Below, piece after piece: positions 39,918 through 53,646 of a stretch of 64,000 nucleotides of DNA. The stretch covers positions 46,478 to 110,477 of the forward strand of contig BQKZ01000829.1 in assembly GCA_036244855.1 (NCBI GenBank), written 5' to 3'. The position numbers and the translations under genes were made by a program. The first letter of the stretch is position 1; every line of letters starts with the position of its first letter. Below the pieces are notes generated by a model, which saw nothing but the letters and a program-made list of their open reading frames with translations, did not search any database and was not told the DNA's origin. The stretch comes from Temnopleurus reevesii. Its lineage: Eukaryota > Echinodermata > Echinoidea > Temnopleuroida > Temnopleuridae.

Positions 39918-42900
39918 TGATAACATATCAATTAGTTTATACATAAATGAATAAATGTTTCTATACTAAGGAATTTATTACTAAATCCATAGAATCATTA
40001 ATAATAATAACAACTAGGTTCCATAAATTGATCGGACTGGAAGTTACTATAAACTCACGTGTCTGTAATTTTTATATACATTTTCCACATCATCCAGTTC
40101 AATGCTATAAACCAATGTGAACTTTAAATGAACCTGGTTTGACGATTTCAAGAAGAATATATGCAATCGTACCCAATTGTACAAAGTGGTAGACTAAAAC
40201 TATGACATGTTCTTTTTATGTCTACCATAGAATATGCCAATTGACAGGGTTTTTATTTGAAGTAAATGAATTGAAAATATGCAAGATTATTCAGTTTATA
40301 TGTAATGATTTAAGAAGAAAATTGTGCTGCAGATATATTCGCTAGGACTATTATTACCTAATTCTACATGTATTTGAAGCCAGTTACTGTCACAGAGGAA
40401 TATTGCTTACCCTAAAAAATCTTTTGAAATATTCCCTCTGAAACCAGATCTCTGAAAACAAGTCTGCCAAATGTGAACAAATTCAGAGCCATTTTGACCT
40501 TTTCACAGAGCTTTGCGAATCCCGGCTCTCGGCAGCCCTGATGATTTATGGCTCTTCAGCTCATGAACTTGGTAAGAGAAGCAAAATAGCGAGCCAGTTC
40601 TGCTACCCCTAGCAAAATAAACTTCAGCCAGGCAATCTAAACCAAGTAGGCTTGCTTGGCTGCTATGAAAGATCATAAATTTCTTCCTTTGTTAGTGTTC
40701 GAGGGATATAAACCAGGGAATAAAGCAACAAGAGAGAAAGAAAAAATAATGATTGTGTTTTTAAAGTAACGATATGAATTTCTGCTAAATATTCTGTTTG
40801 CCTTTTCATATTTGATTACAAAAAGAAATTTAAAATTAAATGCATTAAGATATATATTGGTACATAAAATTGATATTACTTCATTTGTAATGCTACAAAG
40901 TCTAATCGTTTGTGGCATGGCAGGCAAGTAACCAAAAATAAAGAATTATGCAAAACTGCACTCAACAAGGAATATTTTAAATATGTGGATACGTCACTGG
41001 GATTGTAGACATCCGATAGTCCATGTTGGTTCATATACTACATGAATTATTCACACACAGATTGCATCAATGTCCTTCACAAATCATAAAATCAATACAG
41101 TTTAAAAAACATTGGTTCATAGAAGACTTCCCTTTCACAATTGATCTCTTCACCCTGGGGTAAACAAAAGAGCCCCCTGGTGTCTGGAAAACTCCCTCTA
41201 TGCACTACACATGGTACTTATGTGGAATGAAGAAGGGTTTTACATAGGCTAGTGAGCAGGTGCAGGTGCTTCCACATTTGTGTATCATACTGTAGATGGT
41301 TTAAATGAAGAGAGCAGGTTTTTAATAACATAAATATCATATCATTTACAAAATTGGTACCTAATGCACGACTTCAGTTCTAGACCATAAGTAACTGAAT
41401 CTTTCAAACCCCACCTATTTGTATGTATGCAGGCATACTTTACATGTAGCCTACTTGTGTGGTTTGAAAATATGCATTTTGTTCATATCCAGTTACCCAT
41501 CTAGCATCAACAAACGAGGTTTGTTTTCCTCTCAGTTTTACATTCGCATTGACATGACATGTAGCAAAGATTCTTCTAAAGGATTTGGGGAAGAATGCTC
41601 AATCCTGAAATGTATGCAAATTGAACATTTCAGTCTCACTTTAATCATGGATCCTACTACATGCTTTAATACACTATCGAGCTTCAAAGTTAGCAAACAA
41701 CCAGTTTCCCTGGACGTCATCTTACCCCATGTGCGTGTCAAGTACATCCCAGCCCACATATTGATGTGAAGACCAATTCAAAAACTTGGAGGGTGCTTAC
41801 AAATTTTCCTGGTATTTGCAAAGAGGTTTTGAAAAACAAAGTCTTCACTTTAGAATTAAAAAGAAAAGACTTTTCATGCATTTTTGTCAATTCTTCTACA
41901 TTTTATATTTGGGTCAAAACAATAGATATTATCTTTTGTTAGCATCTAACCAGGGAGAAGTATGATCATATAATTTACTGAATATAATGGAAGGTAGATT
42001 ATATGAATTCTTAGAGAATGAAACAAGTTCCAATAAATCTCACAAATATGACATGCTCAAATTACTCATTATTATTTTCATTTTGGGATCCAATGGCAGA
42101 ATGACGTAATGAAAATTCTTCAAAATTTTGCATGCATTCAAAATTTCAGAATCTCCAATGCTTCATAAAGCTCCAAGTATCAATAGTCTGAAACTGGTAT
42201 TCGTTGTTAATAGACGATTTAGTAGTTCAATCCATGTTTACATACATTGTACAAACCACAGATGAGAATGTCAAAAACACAGTCAGGTGCAAGTGAATTC
42301 TGATCCAAACAATTTCAGACAAGTTCTACATTTATGAAATGTTTCTCCCATATCTCTCATGTCAATAGGTCTCACGATCAGCTGCATTCAAGTAATTGCA
42401 AAGATAAGAGTCAAGTATGATGAAAATGGTTGATGTATCACATTTAAAATGATTTCATACAGACCTGAAGAGAAAGTATAAGTTGAGCCAGACTAAATAC
42501 CTCAATCACATCTACATTTTATATTACTAATGGACAAATATAATTGTAATCTATATATTTGGCAGTCTCCACTGCAAAATTGAGGATAGAGTCTAGGTTC
42601 TGATGTATTTCAAAGGAAACAATTAGACCTAATATAATTTCAAGAAAGATAGTAAAATTTTTTAGATGCAAGTGATTGATGACCATCAGAGTAAAACATG
42701 TGGTGCTAAAATATGACTGCATTTTACTTTTTAGAATGCACTGTACCAATAAATCCCACTCTCCACAGTGCGCCCACTTTCCTGAGAGCAAAGGGAACCA
42801 AAATAGAGCATATATCATAGATGGTAGCAGTGGTTTGCTGTAAACATACTGACATTTATGCCTTCATTCCATAAACATGTATGAATGCAAGATCTCTTAC

Positions 42901-45900
42901 TCTGCGTTTGTAATACACATATCATTGTAAATATGAATAATCTTTCTATCATAGAACCAGTTCGTTGACCACTAGCTTTCCAAGAATGAATCAATCAATT
43001 AAAATTTAAAATGTGCTTAACGTTCTTGAACTAAAATATCAACTATTTGACAATAAGGCAGAAAATTTAAAGCATAATATATTTTGTTAAGTATACATGT
43101 AAAAAAAGGAATCTATATGCCTCCATGGAGTTGAGAAAAGACAAAATCTAAGAATGATTTGTCCTTTATTTTGATCAGCTGCAATTGATTTAAAGTACTT
43201 AGTCTAAGAAAAGAGACTATTCAAATACTTGAGGTTAATCATTCACCAATCATAAAACAGAGTTGATGAAACTAATTCGCGGTGCAAGCTGTACATTGCA
43301 GCTTCATAAATTATTTCTCATCGTACAGCAAATGTATGTCAATGCCTCATCTCCGCATCCCTCCATTTTCTCTCCGTAAGGATCAGTCTTGATAGATTTT
43401 CATTTAATAAAAATATAATTGATCTTATGTCAGTCACAAATGAACAATATTTTGACAACAAAAGTAACTACAGTAAAGGGGAAATTAGCACATAAAATCG
43501 TAATGATTGTTTAATCAAAATCCATGCAAATTTCTTAAACGAGAATTTAGATCGATATTTGTTATTTAAAAGGTTAATACATGTACAGGGCCCCTTAGTC
43601 AATCTGTTTTTTTAAACTAAAAGGGCCACTCACGCTGGTTAAGTAAAACAAAAAAATTAATAAACAAAGTCACTTTGATAAAAACATTTACTATAAATTA
43701 CTATAAGAGGGTGTATAATACATGAAGTATTTGATGGTAAAAAAAGAATGAAAAACAAGATATTGTATTGGAAATAATCATTTGTTTTTATTTGTGGATT
43801 TACCTCATTATTCCTTGGACTTTGGTATAGTTTTCAGTACAAAGATAGTAGGATTCATGCGATGCCCACCATATCATATTGTATTTTAGGACTCAGTAGA
43901 CATCCGCTTAAGTGTATCACCCATCAAATTTGAAATCCTAATTTTGTCTGCTTTTTCTCATAATAACATTAGATATGTTTATCTATACAACAGGTCAAAG
44001 TTCAAGTTTCGGGCAATGCACAGGTTTGAAGGGAGCCAATGGTGTTCCACATTGGCCCACTCCCTATACTTCGCCGTTGACTCAATCTGTGTATGTATGC
44101 CGCCGCCAAAAAAAACATCTTGCTTTGTAAATGGGCAGAATGGGGCACGGAAGAATTGTTGCAGCTGCCTGGCTTTCAACCAGGAATTCCATTTTCCCTT
44201 TTCTTTTGAGAAGAATATGTCATGGATGAATATCTTTTTGATAAATGGAGGTTTCTTTCCATTCAAACAGCCTGTGTACATTACCTCTGCAACAAAACCA
44301 TCCCATCCATGCATGCTGCATTTAGAGGCAAAATCATTCCATTTGTACATCATAAAATTCGCATTTGGCACAACAATGTACTTGAATAATGTCAGATTCA
44401 CAGAAGCTTATCTGTAAATGTGATCAATCCCTGCATCAAGCATTGAAACTCATTCTGAATCTGTATTGAATTTCAAATTTAAATTCAGACATGGAGGAAA
44501 TTTGAACGAATAAAAAACAATCTATACCCGCCACATTCAGCTTTTTTCCTTTTCTGTAGATACAATTTCAAAATAAGTACGCATATATTTGTATACCCAG
44601 GTAATATGAGTGTAAAAATTATCATTAATGACAGAAATAACTATAAAAAAAACTGACAAATTGTCTTCAATCACAAATGGTAAATATGATTGATGTAAAA
44701 AGATAAGAATCTCATGTAATTCATTTTAATTTGCGTCAAAATTGCCGCCATAATAAGCCCCACACATTCAGGATTCAAATATGATTGATACCAATGGTGC
44801 CCTGAGGCTTGGAAATGTCTTTATCGATATCATAATCAGTGCTTAGACCCAGGCTGGGTAAAGGTAGAAATATGTAAGAAAGAGTTGAAAATCATGTTCT
44901 ATATCTTTGAAGATGGCCTGCATATAAATGACATTAGAAATCTCCATGGAAACATGACCCACATGTAATCAGGTCATCATAATGACGGCAAGACAAAGGT
45001 GCACTGTAGCCTGACAGGAGGAGGGGGAGATAAAGAAATGAGCGTCTTCTTCGTCAAAAAGGGGTGAGTGCTGTCGGTCAAATTCACACCAAATTGTTGA
45101 GAAAGAAGGCTGACAACAATGAGTCAGATATATTTGAGACCAATTAGCCTAGTTTTAGTGGGCCATTGGAGAATCTACACGGCAGTTTGACATAAGCACG
45201 CATGAGTATGCAGACGAATGCATCATCATTCTCACAAGAATATGATAAGATCCCCTGACACTGTTACTCAAGATGCTGTCCTCCCTGCTCATCTCACTAT
45301 CATAGGACATGCAGCATGATTGTTAGGATGGAATTTCACAATATTAATATATCTTGCACTTTTAATCTATTAATGTATAAATGTATGCTGTGTAAATTTC
45401 TATATGGAATAGGGTCTTATCCCATTTTATTTCATGAAAGCCTAGAGCACAATACATTGCTTCAATATTCTTGCACTTGATTTGGTAGATTATTGAAGGT
45501 AAAATTAATAATGTTTGATTTGATTTGCTTATTTTAAGCAACTTACTAAGAAATGAAATAAGAAAGAAAAATTAAACATGTCCCATTCTTGGTTATTTTT
45601 TTTTCCACATACATGTAATCTGTGGTGTTGCTGTACTTTTGCTTTCATTTATGTATTTGATCTAAAAAAATCATGGAATCTTTGTTAGAAGTTTTTAACC
45701 CAAAGTATTCTAAAATTAAAGAGGAAAGGGAATCTGAAACACTTCTTGAAATGTTTCTTTTTCTTTGAATCTTTGATCCATCCAATGAGAAATGTACTGA
45801 CTCTCACACATTAAAATGAATTCAGCGCAGACAAGACACTAAATCTGAGTACTGACAGAAAGGACAGGATTCTCTGGTTAGGCAAAAAAATTGGGGTTCC

Positions 45901-46083
45901 AAGGAATAATTTTTTTTAAATTGCATCAGTGGTATGTTTTTTAAATTTATTTTCGGAACAGATTTCACTTGGAATATTTTCAAAACAATTTGATTTTTTT
46001 AACCATACAATGTACATCTCACATTTTTTTAAAAAGGTAACATTATTATTCAACCACTTCAAGAGCAGAATGTAAAACTACAC

Positions 46084-46200
46084 TGATTTGATTTGATTTG
46101 ATTTTTATTCGTCATAATGCAAGAAAAATACCATGACAAGGATATCCCATCAAAGCCAAAGGCATCTCCTTCCCTGACAAATGACATGAGTACATTTATC
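46084..46200 (-). mobile_element. Retroposon 3' end with (AAATC)n tail
   Basis: On the minus strand the sequence ends ATGACGAATAAAAATC followed by three or four AAATC units (46105-46084), a typical target-primed non-LTR or SINE tail. Upstream on the same strand lies non-repetitive sequence of about 100 bases that could be its 3' untranslated part. The left limit is a guess and the family is not identified. Confidence 0.5.
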
Positions 46201-49200
46201 ATCAGCAGATGTAGATGTAATTATCCCAATCATAGAGAGATCAAAACCATATGTAATCACTTGTTCCATGATTAGAGTCTGATGTAGCCTATGTATTCAG
46301 GGATATTCCGTCCCATTCTTCAATACTCACTGAAAGAGATGTCAATCAACACAGAGAGAAAACAAATTTGAAATTAATGATTTTATCTTTTGTTATATCA
46401 AAGAAGAACAAAATGAAGCAAATAACTGTCCAGTCAATATCTAACTGCCATCATTGCGGTTATCACAAATATGACGAACATACTACAATCTCACATCATG
46501 CAGCTGCATAAACATATTTGTCCAGAGTTACAAGCCAATAATACATTCCGAACAATTTGAGTTTTGATTATTTTTTTTCTAAATAACCTATTAAGCAACT
46601 TGTAGAAAGGTGAACAAATACGACAGAAACGCATTATATGAAAGACTGGTAATGAAGTCCAAAGCATTGCATAGAAACAGTGCGCTGTAATCACATATTT
46701 CAATGTCAGACATTCAAATATAGATTGCCTGTAAGCAGGGTAATCTTAGGATCAGGAAGCTCTTGACCTCAACCTGAGGTCACCACATCCTTTCCTCTCC
46801 CTCCCTCAGTCAGAGACAAGAGATAATCCTCTCTGGTGATGATGATGATCTGTGAACAGACTGGTTCTAATGGGAACCAGCTATTCAAAGTTTGTGTAAC
46901 AGGGATCTTTAGACAAAGCAGGACTCGGAAAGCAGTGGATTATGTTTGGGTAGTTGTACTGATGACTCTCGAGCCCCTTCCAATCTGACACCCTCTCCAT
47001 CTCGTCTCTCTCCATCTCGCTCACTCTCTTCTTTCCTCTTTATAACAACTCTTCATCCTCTGCAGAAGAATTTTCAAACCTGCTCAGGGATAATCTTTAT
47101 CTTTTATATTTGTTTTGTTTTGTATTTTTAAACATAGCTGTCAACACACTTAATGTACTGAGCTTCTTTACATACTTGTACAATCTACTTTATTTTTCGA
47201 AAAACTTCCATATTGATTGCAAAATATTTTCCCTTTGATCTATCAACATTCTCCTTCAATATCAATCTAAATCTAGCCTATATCATTGAGAGTAAAACAT
47301 ACATTGATAATCTGAATGATCTTGTTGACAATCTATGCTTGCCTCATTTCCCTTCATCAAAGATGCTCCATACCATTGGAGACCCCCTCCTTCTGTGCCT
47401 CCTGTGAGTTGAAGAGCCATCTCTCCACACTCCACACACTCTCACTGACTCTTGTCCTCATCTCAGGTCAAATCACAGCACCTCCTACTTCATTCATGGC
47501 CTTATCCAAGACTGATGATCATTTTACTTTTTGTCTTTACTAAATCAAAATCAGATATGTTTGATATTCATCATTATCTACAGATTCCTAATTGATATTT
47601 TGAAGTAGATTTGTATATAAAAAAAAATAAATGAGATCGTATACCAAACAAAGAATACAGAGTAGACTGACTATCATTAATGTTTTGTTTTTTTTTTATC
47701 TAAGACGTAAATAAAGTTTGGTGTCTTGGCATAAGTCTAGACATGACAGGTTTAGATGAGTCCAAATGATAACAACATCAACCACAAATATTTCTCTCTC
47801 CTCCTGATCCTTTTCTGAGAGTATGTAAGCCGCATGGGAAACCGAAAGTTTTCAGAGTTTCCAATGAAGTGAAATTTCATTACATTTGGCCTAAACATAT
47901 TGCACATCCCATTACAAAGTCACGAATGAATTATTCTTATTCAATTGAAGAAAAAAAACATATCAAGTTGATACATTTAAATCTAAATATTACTACAAGA
48001 CAAGATAATATGCTACTATTCATCAGACCTATTCATGACATCAGCTGGGAATGATAATTGCCTCCAACACAAATTTCACATTGTCCTTTTCCTCATGAAA
48101 AAAATAATATTGCCAACGTCGCCATAATGTCTACTACTATTTATGGTCATGCAGATATTGTACACTATAATACATGTTATTACTTGTCACAAAGTCTAAA
48201 TTCATGCTTGAGTTGAAGAAATTTTAATTGTTGTAAATTCATTGGAAAGCCCTTAGACAGCGATATTTTGGCAGTAAATAAACCTCAGTCAATGAAATGA
48301 TTTATACAGTAGTTGGTATCATAATCTTATTTCAGTTCCAAAAATAAGATAATATTCAAATATTACTATTTCTATTATCAACAAAGAAAATACTAAACAA
48401 ATCAAATCCATAACTACATCAGAAATATCAGCAACCATAGAGGATGAGAGGAAAAGATGTACATTATGTACTCTGGCTCATCCGAAGCATTGGTGTCATC
48501 CATGGTGGCGACAGATGGACAGCGAGGAGCCAAAAGAGTGGAAAAACTGTCTCTTTCACCATGGATTCATGCTTTCACCCTGCAGTCACAAATAATGCAC
48601 TAGATTATACATCACACAGACTAACAGCATCACGTAGGATGGTGAACAACAATGCAGTCACGATCTACTGAGCCATCTGACTTTTAGTATGGTGCCAAGG
48701 CAATTTGTGAAAAAGAAATATTAATTGCGAGGCCGGGAATACTTTCAACTATTAAATGATTTATTTGAATGAAAAGACTACAAAATATAGAAAAATTTCT
48801 CATGCAAACTCACACATCTTTCTAGGAAAGTATAGTTACAATTGGTATGTTTAATATTACGATGTTGGGTATTTGAATGTACATGTAGGATGATAATGTC
48901 TTTTATATCACAAGAGAATAAATAAATCTTAAATCTTGAAAATATATTTTGTTCATGTACAAGGGTAAACTTTTGGCACATATTTTCCCAATAACTTGTG
49001 GCTCATATTAAGAAAATCAAATCAAAATCAAGAACTGTTTTAGTGCTAAGGCCAATTAAAAAAAAAGGTTTGGTTGCCTTTAGCTGATCGACTCCTCTTA
49101 AATTGAACCAACTAAATTAAAACAAAAAAACATTCGCGTTGGATTTTTAAAAAAATAATTTATACATATGATAAATAGTATCAAAGGGTAATATAACATA

Positions 49201-52104
49201 GTCTTATTTTATTGGCAATTCTTGGTCTCTAAGTCATTATTTTCAAATGGACAGCAAGAGCCATCTGTTTCTGGGGGATTATTTACTTTTGGGGATTCTA
49301 TAGTCTTGATGAGTTAGAGGCTAAAGATTTCGGTCTAATTTTTTATTTATAAAATGGGGTTAAATCTTTTAAAAAAATGATAATAATAAATAAATGTATA
49401 AAAATAAAAAAAATTTCAGACTGATTCTGACCAACAACATTTTTATTAAATGGCACTTTTGGACACCTAAACATTTTTTTCTTCTTGACCTAACCATTGG
49501 TACTGTTTAGTCAATAGACCACCTGTAGATATATACACTTTTGAGCGGTGTGATTTGAAACGAGGTTGGTGATAAATGCTCCCTACACGTAATATTGATT
49601 AGCATTTTTGTGAGGATGCAGTAAACAAAGCACACAATATTCTAAACGTAGGCCTACTTACTAATGCATATTGAAAAAGTGGCATTCATATCTGCTTTTC
49701 CTTTAATGTCTTCTTTTTCAAGTCGGCTCAGTTTAAAATTGTGTATAAATTGAGAAGATGGATCAATATTCCATCTTTCATTCTATAAAACCAGATCCCA
49801 GGGTGGTAGAAAAGATAAAGGGATGATGGGTTGAGATTCTGGAAGATGGGGACATGATGATGCGGATACAGCTGCAGGAGCATGAAGCGTGAGACAATTC
49901 CCACAATGCCTCTGAGCGACGACAGTCAATCACTCATCCTACATAGAAACCTTACCTACCTCCAAGGCTCAATTATGATGAGCACATGAATTAATGTTCT
50001 CCTCTACTTCAACACTTTGAACATCCCTGTCATTTTTCTGCAGGGTTTTCCTCTCTAGATGCTCATTTTCATCATGGAAATGTGTGAATCATCATCATCA
50101 AAATGAAATTTACTGAGATATTGATTTAATTAAACACTTTAACTGCAGCCTGGGACTTATCAAGAAGTGAACTTTAAATGACCTAATAATTGACATATAT
50201 GCAAAAATATGAAAAATACAATTTCAAACTAAATAATGGTTTAAATACAATGGTTTAATCTCACATGTGCGTTGGATTTAGTTTTCAAAAAGTTTTCATT
50301 TTGATGTGCATTAGAATTACCTCATAAAAAAAAATATTTTACTTTGTAAAATGACTGTTTTCCCTCTCCATGTATACAGGTACACGTAAAATGTAAGCTA
50401 CACTCTGGCAGGCCTACATGTTAGTGTATATAGGTGGACACTATACCCCTGAGACAGCCCAATACTATAGTTTTATAGTGAGAAAAGGTCAAGACAATAT
50501 ATTTATGAGCATCATCATAATTGACCACCAAGTTTGTATGATTACACCTCAAAATACATGCCATAAATCAGAGATAAGTCTGTTTTGGTCAGTGAGGAAA
50601 ATAAGGAGTGCTAAGCTTGACCTGTCTTACTCAATTTGTATGCCTTCTCCATACAACTCATTGCATTTGAATCAATACTATAATAATCCCATGGTCTTTT
50701 TGGACTCTGGTCTCAACAACATTCCCGGCCCGGAGGTATGAATGGCAGCGCTGAAACCATGTAAATGCATTTAAACTGAAGTCAGACTATTTGGGTGGAT
50801 TGGAGATCAATAGGGCCATCATGATGTAAAGTGAGAGACAAAATGAAAATAGACATATACTGTACACATATATGTACAACAACAAAATAGGAGAGGGGCC
50901 GATCAGAGGTAAATAGGGGAAGGATTTATCCAAGGAGAGGTTGAAATTTAAAAGTATGTGTGCAGATGTCCGAGAAATTTACAGAGGATTAAAATGGTAG
51001 GGTGAAGCAGATGAGGAGAGATGAGGAGGGGGTTGAAATAGGTCCATTGAGGGTGTGATAACTGGATCACCTCTTCTGCTCATGAAGACACACAATAGGC
51101 AATTTCCCTAATTGGATTGACAACAGCTATAGAAGGACAAATAGCACAATGCATACAGAGACGTACATAGGAAGAATAAGCGAGAGAAATAAACACGCAC
51201 TTTGCTCCAGCACAATGCCTTCATGGGCACGACTCCATGGGGGTTTCTCCAGTCATCCCGCCACGCACTTGATCAACATTCTTTATTGACTCTTTTGTAC
51301 AAATGTGATAGAAACTTGGTGTTTCAAGGACTAGCCATGAAAACATATTTGCAGGAATATAAAGAGAGAGGAGGAAAACAGGTTCATTGTCCACACAGCC
51401 ATAATAATACAAGCCATGCTGTAGACAAAGTACACAGCTTGAATCATACCTCAAATCTCATTGTTATGGGTTTGGGAGAGCTATTAAACCTAGTGTGCCT
51501 ACATCAAACAGAAGCATGTGCATTTGAATGCATGCCTACTGTGAAAAACAGATACTGCTCTTTTTTAAATATATTTACAGCCTGTTGTACATTGGATGTG
51601 AAGTAAAAATTAATTTCTACAATATTATCTTAACTTCAATGATAAGCTCTGCTTCAGGCAATGACAGAAATTAAGTGTTTTATCACAACTTGTAATTAAT
51701 GATTAAAAAATTTAAATGCGCCAAAAGATTGATGAACCGCAAATAACAATGTATTTCGGCAGCCTACTTCAATTGTGAGCACCTTCGGGTAGCCAAACAT
51801 GTTTTTTGCTCTGTAAGAAGTGGACTTATCACAGCAAATGTAATTCAGAGCAAACATGACATGTTGTTTTCTCTGTCCTGAACAGTGTAAATTTTGAGCC
51901 TATTCAGAAAAACCCATATACATGTAGGTGACTACGTGAGGTTCTTCGCAATGTCATGCATGGTGAGGTGAGAGGACTCCATTCAGACATGGGTTCTGCT
52001 TTAGAACAGAAAGACTGACCAAACGGACCACAACCGGATCAACGAGATTCATGGTGAGGGGAGGTAGTAAACCAGACTTGCTTGAGTACTCAACCAAATG
52101 GAAC

Positions 52105-52248
52105 TACAGTAGAAACATGGTATAGAGAGATCCCTGATATATTTTTGGTCCCATCTCTTCATAACTTATTGAGTTTTTTTTAAAACACTGCTATAACAAG
52201 GTATTATTGATGGGCCCTAGTACCTCATTATACTGAGTTTCCACTGTA
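52105..52248. mobile_element. pogo/Tigger-like MITE (~140 bp)
   Basis: TA-CAGTAGAAAC at the left and GTTTCCACTG-TA at the right form TIRs resembling those of pogo/Tigger elements of the Tc1/mariner superfamily (CAGTNGAAAC, then a TATAAYG-like block; here GGTATAGAG and, inverted, CAGTATAATGAGG). A TA target duplication is present on both sides. There is no coding capacity. Confidence 0.72.
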
Positions 52249-52511
52249 CGAGTAAACTCCTCCTACATTGTAATTCATGGTAAAATTCCAATGCTCTGGA
52301 AATTTCCCCTATCCAACTGGGTGCCTCCTCACAGGATCCAAAAAGTAGGATGAAGGCATAAAAAATAACTGTGTTGATATTTCTAGAGCACTGCATTTGT
52401 GAATGAAATTAAATTGCCTTCATATTTGCTGGCTCCATGTGTCAATCTCGTAACTTTTGGAAGTAATGCAAGGGGGCAGATGTAGACGCTGTTAAAGTTT
52501 TGCTTTTTGAT

Positions 52512-52513
<2 letters not shown>

Positions 52514-52543
<30 letters not shown>

Positions 52544-52600
52544 CAAAACTTATATAGCCCTTTAATTCCAAAAAAGGTTCAAAGCGCTTTAAATACAATA
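52514..52600 (-). mobile_element. SINE 3' module with AAT/ATT repeat tail
   Basis: An (AAT)n microsatellite (52514-52542) is followed by TTATATAGCCC, a short spacer and TTCAAAGCGCTTTA. This reproduces the stem-like 3' module of the SINE at 5570-5843 in the same orientation, with the triplet repeat as its 3' tail. The tRNA-like head is missing, so this is a 5'-truncated copy or another family with the same tail. Confidence 0.6.
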
Positions 52601-53413
52601 TAAACATAACAAATACGTGTTTTGAACGTGTTGGAGTTTGGTTAGATGTGAGCTTGGTAAATTTATTAAAACACTATTACAGCCTTACTAAATATAACTA
52701 AACATGATTTGTAAACCAAATTATAGTTTTTATTGAAGTCTTGATTCCATATTTCCCAACAAGTTGATAGATATTGCAAAAGAAGTTCTTCAATAAAGTA
52801 TACCAACATATGGAATACAAAAAAAGAATAAAATCTAGGATAACCCTTTGTTCCTGAGTTCCATCAGCTATAAAGTCAAACACTGGAATAGCCAGGAATT
52901 CTAATAAGCTTTGTAGGTAATCTCTGAATCCAATTGTAGGTGTAGGAGATAATCTACTTGGATGGGTTGGTCTTGCTTTATGGTCTAACAATAGGGGAAC
53001 TTTTCTTATTCTTCAGGTAGCTTTGTGTAAGGTGCCATATGCACAAACAATACATTAGCTCAGTTCATATGGGAGGCTTTCTCACACTGTCAGTGTCACA
53101 TGAATTCTGGCATCGGACATGCACTTTCATTATCACATTAAATTACATGTGGGCAAAACTGTATATTCATCAAGTCTTTTTCAAGCTAATACGTATCAAG
53201 ACAAGTACTCCTGATGAAGTTCAAGTGATTAGAAGTGATCTTATGTTGATTACAATGTACAAGACATTCATCAAGTGGTTAAGAACTTGTCTGACAAAGC
53301 CCATCCGCAGATCTTTACCTGTAGTTGTTCACTAATCTATCATTCATTTCCCTTTAGAAATCATGTATGTTACTCATTAATAGTGTTGAGAATTGTTTTC
53401 TACATAAGAGCAA

Positions 53414-53646
53414 TAGGCGGGTTTAATTACTTATTCAAATTTATCTAATTTTCTTGCTACTGAACGTAGTTACGTGATATTCCTTAAACCGTTTGATAAC
53501 AATAAGACTATAATAATTGGAATCCAGTTTGCATACATTACTTGTTGCTATGTCGGGCAAGCCTCAGGCAAGCTTTAGGGTTGTCAAGAACAACCTTTGT
53601 GTTAAAGGTATGCATAAAATTTGCATCTAAATAGTAAACCCGCCTA
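53414..53646. mobile_element. TA-flanked MITE with GGCGGGTTTA ends (~230 bp)
   Basis: The left end is TA-GGCGGGTTTAATTACTTATT and the right end, inverted, is TA-GGCGGGTTTACTATTTAGAT. The TIR is perfect for 10 bases and continues imperfectly for about 35 bases. TA duplication at both borders suggests the Tc1/mariner superfamily. The interior is AT-rich and non-coding. Confidence 0.75.

Noticed and set aside
41419..41769. 116-codon plus-strand frame with a minus-strand partner
   Set aside because: No domain, no splice context and ordinary composition; length alone is weak evidence in 64 kb.
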